Source: Bacillota bacterium
GTDB taxonomy: Bacteria > Bacillota > Clostridia > Lachnospirales > Anaerotignaceae
Length of the DNA: 9,953 nt
Reading direction: 5' to 3'
Assembly (NCBI GenBank): GCA_023413275.1
Contig: JAEZPX010000041.1
Coordinates: 1-9,953 of the forward strand
The notes beneath the pieces are model-generated. The model made no database searches, was not told the origin of the DNA, and saw nothing but the letters and a program-made list of their open reading frames with translations. The translations under genes were made by a program, and so were the position numbers. Shown piece after piece: positions 6,434 through 9,953 of this stretch (position 1 is its first letter; every line of letters begins with the position of its first letter).

Positions 6434-6985
6434 ATGAAAACTGTTTATATTTTTCTTGCAGAAGGGTTTGAGGAAATAGAAGCGGTAACGCCCCTAGATT
6501 TGCTGCGCCGTGCTGGAGTAAATGCAAAATTTGTTTCCATCGGTTCATCCTTGCAAGTAAATGGTGCCCACAATATTTGTTACACTGCGGATATTTTTTT
6601 TGATGAGGCTTCAGCTAATAAAGCAGATGGCATTGTTTTGCCCGGTGGCATGCCTGGCACCCTAAATCTTTTGGCTCATCAAGGTCTGTGCAACTTTATT
6701 CAAAGCTATTATGAGGAACAAAAACCTGTATGTGCAATTTGTGCAGCTCCCCTCATTTTAGGCGAATTAAACCTTTTGAAAGGGAAAGTTGCAACAATAT
6801 ATCCAGGCATGGAAAATAAGCTGCTTGGTGCGGTTCCATCCAAAAATCAAGTATGTGTTGATGGAAATATCATTACTTCCCGCGGACCAGGTACAGCAAT
6901 TCCTTTTGCTTTAAAACTTGTTGAAATTTTTGCAGGCAAAGAAGCGGCCGATAAACTTACAGCCGATATTGTTTATCAGTTATAA
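6434..6985 (+). CDS. DJ-1/PfpI (YajL/ThiJ-like) family protein
   Basis: This 183-residue protein fits the DJ-1 branch of the DJ-1/ThiJ/PfpI superfamily in length and motifs. Seen: the first strand and acidic turn FLAEGFEEIEAVTPLDLLRR, in which Glu16 corresponds to DJ-1 Glu18; VLPGGMPGTLNL (68-79); and the nucleophile elbow VCAICAAP, in which Cys103 corresponds to the reactive Cys106 of DJ-1. The C-terminal VDGNIITSRGPGTAIPFAL (142-160) is also typical. Relatives are reported to act in oxidative or carbonyl stress (glyoxalase or chaperone-like activity, with debate about deglycation), so a protective role is likely but the substrate is not shown. The ATG at 6434 has GGAGGT (6421-6426) 7 bases upstream; an open frame further upstream begins before the promoter and is not used. 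Its 3' end overlaps the convergent 139-residue gene by 29 bp. It is expected to be cytosolic. Confidence 0.93.
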   Translation: MKTVYIFLAEGFEEIEAVTPLDLLRRAGVNAKFVSIGSSLQVNGAHNICYTADIFFDEASANKADGIVLPGGMPGTLNLLAHQGLCNFIQSYYEEQKPVCAICAAPLILGELNLLKGKVATIYPGMENKLLGAVPSKNQVCVDGNIITSRGPGTAIPFALKLVEIFAGKEAADKLTADIVYQL

Positions 6986-7376
6986 CAATCTCTCCAAAAA
7001 TAAGTGGCAGTTCTGCTGGTAAAAAACAGTTTTTACCCAGTTTTTCTGCGGCAGCTTCAACATCTTTCAGTTCCAAGTCATATATGTATGAAATCTCTTG
7101 TGGCGTGTAGGAAGCCGACATTCCCCGAGAAAGCTCTCTGCCAAACATTTTGCAGATCAGAGATGGCCCTGTTCGCATTAAGTGTAAAAAAGTGCCTTTT
7201 GTTATAATTGCAAGTTTTTCTTGTTCCAATATATTTGAAAGCTCCGATGCGGACAGACATAACAGCTCCGAAACCTGTTCTTGTGCATAAGGTTGCGTCT
7301 CTGTCTTTAAAAAAATATCTATCGCTGCAATTTTGGGCTGAATTACCCTTTGATAAAAATCTAAAAAAGTCTGCAT
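6957..7376 (-). CDS. Hypothetical protein, 139 aa, with two HTH-like segments
   Basis: I do not recognise the family. The ATG at 7376 has GAGAGG 6 bases upstream; the open frame continues further upstream but with poor protein character and into the divergent gene. The protein is soluble-looking and largely helical. Two stretches exactly 60 residues apart look alike: YAQEQVSELLCLSASEL from residue 30 and YTPQEISYIYDLELKDV from residue 90. They share Tyr, a Val/Ile-Ser pair, Leu/Ile at +8, Leu at +11, an acidic residue at +15 and Leu/Val at +16, as helix-turn-helix segments do. A small DNA-binding or adaptor protein is therefore plausible but unproven. A possible -10 box (TACAAT, 7412-7407) has no good -35. 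The 3' end overlaps the DJ-1 family gene, and the 5' end is divergent from the DUF6648-like gene with 88 bases between their starts. Confidence 0.8.
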   Translation of the reverse strand: MQTFLDFYQRVIQPKIAAIDIFLKTETQPYAQEQVSELLCLSASELSNILEQEKLAIITKGTFLHLMRTGPSLICKMFGRELSRGMSASYTPQEISYIYDLELKDVEAAAEKLGKNCFLPAELPLIFGEIVITDKQYRL

Positions 7377-7464
7377 ATGTATCCTCTCCCTAATTGTTCT
7401 CTCATCATTGTAACAGGATGAATCAGGAGAAAGCCACAGGGAATGGATGGAAGAGAGGCAAAGC

Positions 7465-7986
7465 ATGAATGCAATCCAAAAATATTTCAAATACCGGCAA
7501 AGTCTGATTGACCAATACATCAAAGGGGATATGACAAAAAAGGAATATCTCCAAAAAAATTATGAGGCTGTTGTCTATGGAAACATTGGGCCTTTCACAA
7601 ATATGGATACTGTAGAAAAGGCATTATTTAACTACCAATACTACAACGCTTTGGCAAAAGAACAAAAAACAATCAGCACCACAAAAGATATGGATTATGA
7701 ACTGAAACAAGATTCCTTAGAACAAAGCAGCTTTTACTACCATAAAAAGGACAAAGCAACCCTTGCGGTCTTACGGATGCTTGACTATAGAGGAACAGAG
7801 GCCTATTTTGTAAAAGTACACAGTAAATATCTTAAGGGAAAACTTTTTGAAATTGTAATTGAGGAAGAGGATATCATTCTTCATTCCACCAGTACTTTGA
7901 TCTTAAAATGCTTACGGGAAGAAGGCGTTTTCAGTGAAGGTGCCCGAAAATCCTTAATTGATGACTATGTGAACCATCGGTATTAA
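7465..7986 (+). CDS. DUF6648-like family protein, 173 aa
   Basis: The function is unknown. The protein resembles, from memory, the DUF6648 family of Clostridia: an N-terminal helix YFKYRQSLIDQYIKGDMTKKEYLQ, then VYGNIGPFTNMDTVEKALFNY, QYYNALAKEQ, a YHKKDKATLAVLRMLDY segment and a C-terminal EDIILHSTS region ending near GARKSLIDDYVNHRY. It has no signal peptide or membrane segment. I start at ATG 7465, where AAGAGAGG (7451-7458) stands 6 bases upstream and the family-like N terminus begins. An ATG at 7447 would add six residues and has a weaker site. The gene is a single unit divergent from the 139-residue gene and ends at the bidirectional terminator at 8017-8045. Codon use matches its neighbours. 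Confidence 0.85.
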   Translation: MNAIQKYFKYRQSLIDQYIKGDMTKKEYLQKNYEAVVYGNIGPFTNMDTVEKALFNYQYYNALAKEQKTISTTKDMDYELKQDSLEQSSFYYHKKDKATLAVLRMLDYRGTEAYFVKVHSKYLKGKLFEIVIEEEDIILHSTSTLILKCLREEGVFSEGARKSLIDDYVNHRY

Positions 7987-8005
7987 AGTTTTCAATCTAT
8001 GATTC

Positions 8006-8045
8006 AAAAAAAAATGGGGCTCTATAATAATATAGGCCCTTTTTT
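8006..8045. terminator. Bidirectional intrinsic terminator
   Basis: GGGC and CTATA (8017-8026, with one bulged T) pair with TATAG and GCCC (8031-8039) around ATAA. Six T residues (8040-8045) follow on the plus strand. Nine A residues (8006-8014) precede the stem, giving a T-run on the minus strand. It therefore serves both the DUF6648-like gene and the leftward RpiR-family gene. Confidence 0.85.
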
Positions 8046-8110
8046 CATATTAAATTAACTATGTAATTCTATTCTTTTGACAATAATTTTAAAACAATCC
8101 CAAATCTCCA

Positions 8111-8974
8111 CTAAAAGAGTCCAACTTTGGAAATATATTTATCAATAAGCTGTAATTTCGCTTCTGTTGAATAGCCCATTTTTCTGCTGATAAAAGAGCA
8201 TAACAACTCCATGGTAAATAAAACCCCAACATAGGAATTGAAGAATGTATTGCTATCCACACTCACTGTCAGCAACTGGGTGGCATACTGAGCCAAGGGA
8301 GAGCTTGCCTTATCTGTAATCAAAATAATCTTCGCCCCAGCATCATAAGCCATTTGTGCCGCCAATAAATCCATTTCAGAATATCTGGGGAAGCTGACTG
8401 CAATAATGCAATCGTTCTCTGTAATATCACAAATATGGTCAATAACATTCAATGCTGGGTGGTTAGTTTCATAAACATCAGTCAATAAATGCTTTAGCAA
8501 CAACAGCATCATATCTCCAATACAGGTGTTTGCTCTGGAAGTAACAATAAATTTCCGCTTACTACCCGCTATTAGCCCGGCGGCTCGTTCGAATGCCAGT
8601 GTATCATTATGATTAATGGAATATTTTAAGTTTTGCAGCACATTGGAAAAATAGCTTTCTACAATATCGCTTTGCCCTAATTTGCTAATGGACAGCTTAA
8701 GCCTTTCCGAAGGCACTGTAATATTATCTGACACACTATTGATTCTTTCAGTATAAGTCTTTCTAATACTTTTTTGAAAATCCATAAATCCAGAATAACC
8801 CAGCGTTCTTGTAAACCGGATAACTGATGAATCGCTGACATGAAGCCTTTTTGCAATATCGGTAGAAGTAATAAAACAAGATTCCGCAAAATTGTCCAAA
8901 ATAAATTCGGCAATAAGTTTTTCTTTTTTTGTCAGTTTAACGCCCATCAGTTGCGCTCTTAATTCCTCTGTCAC
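8111..8974 (-). CDS. RpiR/MurR family transcriptional regulator (HTH + SIS)
   Basis: This protein of about 287 residues has the RpiR layout and usual length. Using numbering from the upstream GTG at 8983, an N-terminal helix-turn-helix lies at about 37-75 (ITSTDIAKRLHVSDSSVIRFT, then RTLGYSGFMDFQKSIR). A SIS sugar-isomerase-like domain follows at about 125-250, with FIVTSRANTC, DCIIAVSFPRYSEMDLLAAQ and DAGAKIILITDKASSPLA. The family senses phosphosugars through the SIS domain and represses or activates sugar-use genes. No sugar gene is adjacent in the window, so its target is unknown. I prefer the GTG at 8974 because AAGGGG stands 8 bases upstream; the GTG at 8983 directly abuts that site and would add three residues. 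Two palindromes lie upstream at 9030-9058. Transcription is divergent from the exporter gene, and the gene ends at the bidirectional terminator. Confidence 0.93.
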   Translation of the reverse strand: MTEELRAQLMGVKLTKKEKLIAEFILDNFAESCFITSTDIAKRLHVSDSSVIRFTRTLGYSGFMDFQKSIRKTYTERINSVSDNITVPSERLKLSISKLGQSDIVESYFSNVLQNLKYSINHNDTLAFERAAGLIAGSKRKFIVTSRANTCIGDMMLLLLKHLLTDVYETNHPALNVIDHICDITENDCIIAVSFPRYSEMDLLAAQMAYDAGAKIILITDKASSPLAQYATQLLTVSVDSNTFFNSYVGVLFTMELLCSFISRKMGYSTEAKLQLIDKYISKVGLF

Positions 8975-9029
8975 ACCCTTCACCCCTTCAATATATAAAA
9001 AATGATATATCTATCTTAATAAAACACCT

Positions 9030-9058
9030 TTTTATTTCATAAAATACTATCGAAAGTA
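9030..9058. promoter_or_regulatory. Two adjacent palindromes, candidate operator for the RpiR-family regulator
   Basis: TTTTATTTCATAAAA (9030-9044) is a perfect 6-bp inverted repeat around TTC. It is followed immediately by TACTATCGAAAGTA (9045-9058), a 14-base palindrome with one mismatched pair. They lie about 55-85 bases upstream of the regulator start, where an autoregulatory operator would be expected. AT-richness lowers the weight of the first. Confidence 0.35.
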
Positions 9059-9164
9059 AATATATTCCTATTGCTACATTATAACCTTATCAATACCATA
9101 ATTTCAATACAAAACTGCAAAAGAACTTGAAAGAAAAGATTAATATTTTTTTCATAACTATATA

Positions 9165-9193
9165 TTGTTTCAACTATCATATTAGTATATAAT
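9165..9193 (+). promoter_or_regulatory. Sigma-A type promoter of the exporter (and possibly ksgA) gene
   Basis: TTGTTT (9165-9170) and a perfect TATAAT (9188-9193) are separated by 17 bases. Transcription should begin near 9200, giving a leader of about 60 bases that contains a strong hairpin. Confidence 0.7.
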
Positions 9194-9218
9194 ATAGATT
9201 CAAAGTATAGTAAAAATC

Positions 9219-9248
9219 AGCATGGGTCTCACTCCCATGCTCTTTTTC
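9219..9248 (+). terminator. Terminator-like hairpin in the exporter leader (possible attenuator)
   Basis: AGCATGGG (9219-9226) pairs perfectly with CCCATGCT (9234-9241) around a 7-base loop, followed by CTTTTT. It lies between the promoter at 9165-9193 and the AGGAGG ribosome site at 9249-9254. No plus-strand gene lies just upstream that it could serve, so it may attenuate the exporter mRNA or stabilise its 5' end. Confidence 0.65.
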
Positions 9249-9261
9249 AGGAGGAATTCAA

Positions 9262-9768
9262 TTGGCTGAAACTATTGCAAACTGGTTTGTTACAAATTTA
9301 CAAGGTTCCATGGCAAGGGAACTAATTGTATTCATCGTATCTATGTTGCCCATTCTGGAACTTAGAGGTGGTATTATTGCAGGTTTTGCCATGCAAATGG
9401 ATTGGCTGCCAACTTTCATTATTGCATTGATTGGTAATCTACTGCCCATTCCGTTTATCTTGCTTTTTATCCGCTATATTTTCAAAGTGTTGGAAAAAAC
9501 ACCACTGCGCAACTTTGTTGCATGGTGTGAAAATAAAGCGAATGCAAAAAGCGATCAAATTCGTAAATATGAGTATTTGGGTATATTTCTCTTTGTTGCA
9601 GTTCCTCTGCCCGGCACAGGGGCATGGATGGGTGCTTTAATCAGTGCACTGCTTAACTTGGATCCCAAAAAGTCCTTCCCTGTCATTGTATTGGGTGTAT
9701 TTACTGCAGGTATTATTGTATCTATTTTATCCTTCGGCTTATTAGGCCGCTTAGGCTTTGGCGCATAA
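9262..9768 (+). CDS. Small multidrug export-type membrane protein (COG2426)
   Basis: This 168-residue, strongly hydrophobic protein has the signatures of the COG2426 / small multi-drug export family: ELRGGI (33-38) in the first membrane region and VPLPGTGAWMGALIS (114-128) in the middle. About four membrane segments can be seen (roughly 20-42, 48-75, 106-132 and 139-165), with a charged loop KANAKSDQIRKYE (92-104) between the second and third. The family name comes from homology; transported compounds are not established as far as I know. The start is TTG at 9262 with AGGAGG (9249-9254) 7 bases upstream. It follows its own promoter and a hairpin leader. Eleven bases separate its stop from ksgA, whose ribosome site overlaps the stop codon, so the two genes are very probably one operon. 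Confidence 0.9.
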   Translation: MAETIANWFVTNLQGSMARELIVFIVSMLPILELRGGIIAGFAMQMDWLPTFIIALIGNLLPIPFILLFIRYIFKVLEKTPLRNFVAWCENKANAKSDQIRKYEYLGIFLFVAVPLPGTGAWMGALISALLNLDPKKSFPVIVLGVFTAGIIVSILSFGLLGRLGFGA

Positions 9769-9779
9769 AGGAGGCAAGC

Positions 9780-9953
9780 ATGACAGAACGTATATCCACC
9801 CCTTCAAAAACAAAACAGATTATTGAGGAGAATCATTTTACTTTCAAGAAAAATTTCGGGCAAAATTTTCTCATCGACTCAAATATTTTAGATAATATAT
9901 CCCAATGTGCTGAAATCAGCAAAGAGGACTGTGTGTTGGAAATAGGCCCGGGC
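9780..9953 (+). CDS. ksgA: 16S rRNA (adenine1518/1519-N6)-dimethyltransferase KsgA/RsmA (3' partial)
   Basis: The first 58 codons are present and the window ends inside the gene. Seen: FKKNFGQNFLID (23-33), the N-terminal signature of KsgA, and VLEIGPG (52-58), the SAM-binding motif I, at the very edge. The enzyme dimethylates two adjacent adenines in helix 45 of 16S rRNA during small-subunit assembly. The Cys at residue 51 and the preceding EISKED are ordinary variation. AAGGAGG (9768-9774) lies 5 bases before the ATG and overlaps the TAA of the upstream exporter gene, so translation is tightly linked to that gene. The name rsmA is equivalent. About 220 further residues are expected outside the window. 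Confidence 0.95.
   Translation, partial: MTERISTPSKTKQIIEENHFTFKKNFGQNFLIDSNILDNISQCAEISKEDCVLEIGPG

Overview
The window looks like ordinary chromosome from a low-GC Gram-positive anaerobe of the Clostridia, probably Lachnospirales or a relative. This rests on AT-rich sequence, strong AGGAGG-type ribosome sites, frequent GTG/TTG starts, and families typical of Clostridia (a DUF4364 protein, a DUF6648-like protein, and a two-domain coiled-coil protein of a kind I associate with Lachnospiraceae). The genus is not determinable by eye. I see no insertion sequence, prophage, CRISPR array, rRNA or tRNA.

Layout. Positions 1-3028 are plus strand: the 3' part of a PLP-dependent CobD/HisC-like enzyme, an unrecognised 131-residue protein closely followed by a YhcC-type radical SAM protein, and a DUF4364 winged-helix protein ending at an intrinsic terminator. 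Positions 3236-6292 are minus strand: a CYTH-domain protein, a 484-residue coiled-coil protein of unknown function, and trmB (tRNA m7G46 methyltransferase), which ends at its own terminator facing the DUF4364 terminator. A back-to-back promoter pair at 6318-6384 drives the CYTH gene leftward and a DJ-1/PfpI gene rightward. The DJ-1 gene converges on, and overlaps by 29 bp, an unrecognised 139-residue minus-strand gene. That gene is divergent from a DUF6648-like gene, which shares a bidirectional terminator with a leftward RpiR-family regulator. From about 9165 rightward a promoter and a hairpin-containing leader precede a COG2426 small multidrug-export-type membrane protein and the first 58 codons of ksgA (rsmA).

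Function. Two genes belong to RNA modification: trmB modifies tRNA and ksgA modifies 16S rRNA. The others are enzymes or regulators whose substrates cannot be read from the sequence. Most genes form single or two-gene transcription units, so no single pathway unites the window. I found no convincing new multi-gene system. The points most worth checking are the 484-residue repeat protein, the 139-residue protein with two similar helix-turn-helix-like segments, the terminator-like hairpin between promoter and ribosome site of the exporter gene, and the palindromes upstream of the RpiR gene. Gene-free stretches: 5441-5827 holds two hairpins but no supported gene; 8975-9261 holds the palindromes, a promoter and the leader hairpin, and I see nothing recognisable in 9059-9164; 3093-3235 between the facing terminators shows nothing recognisable.
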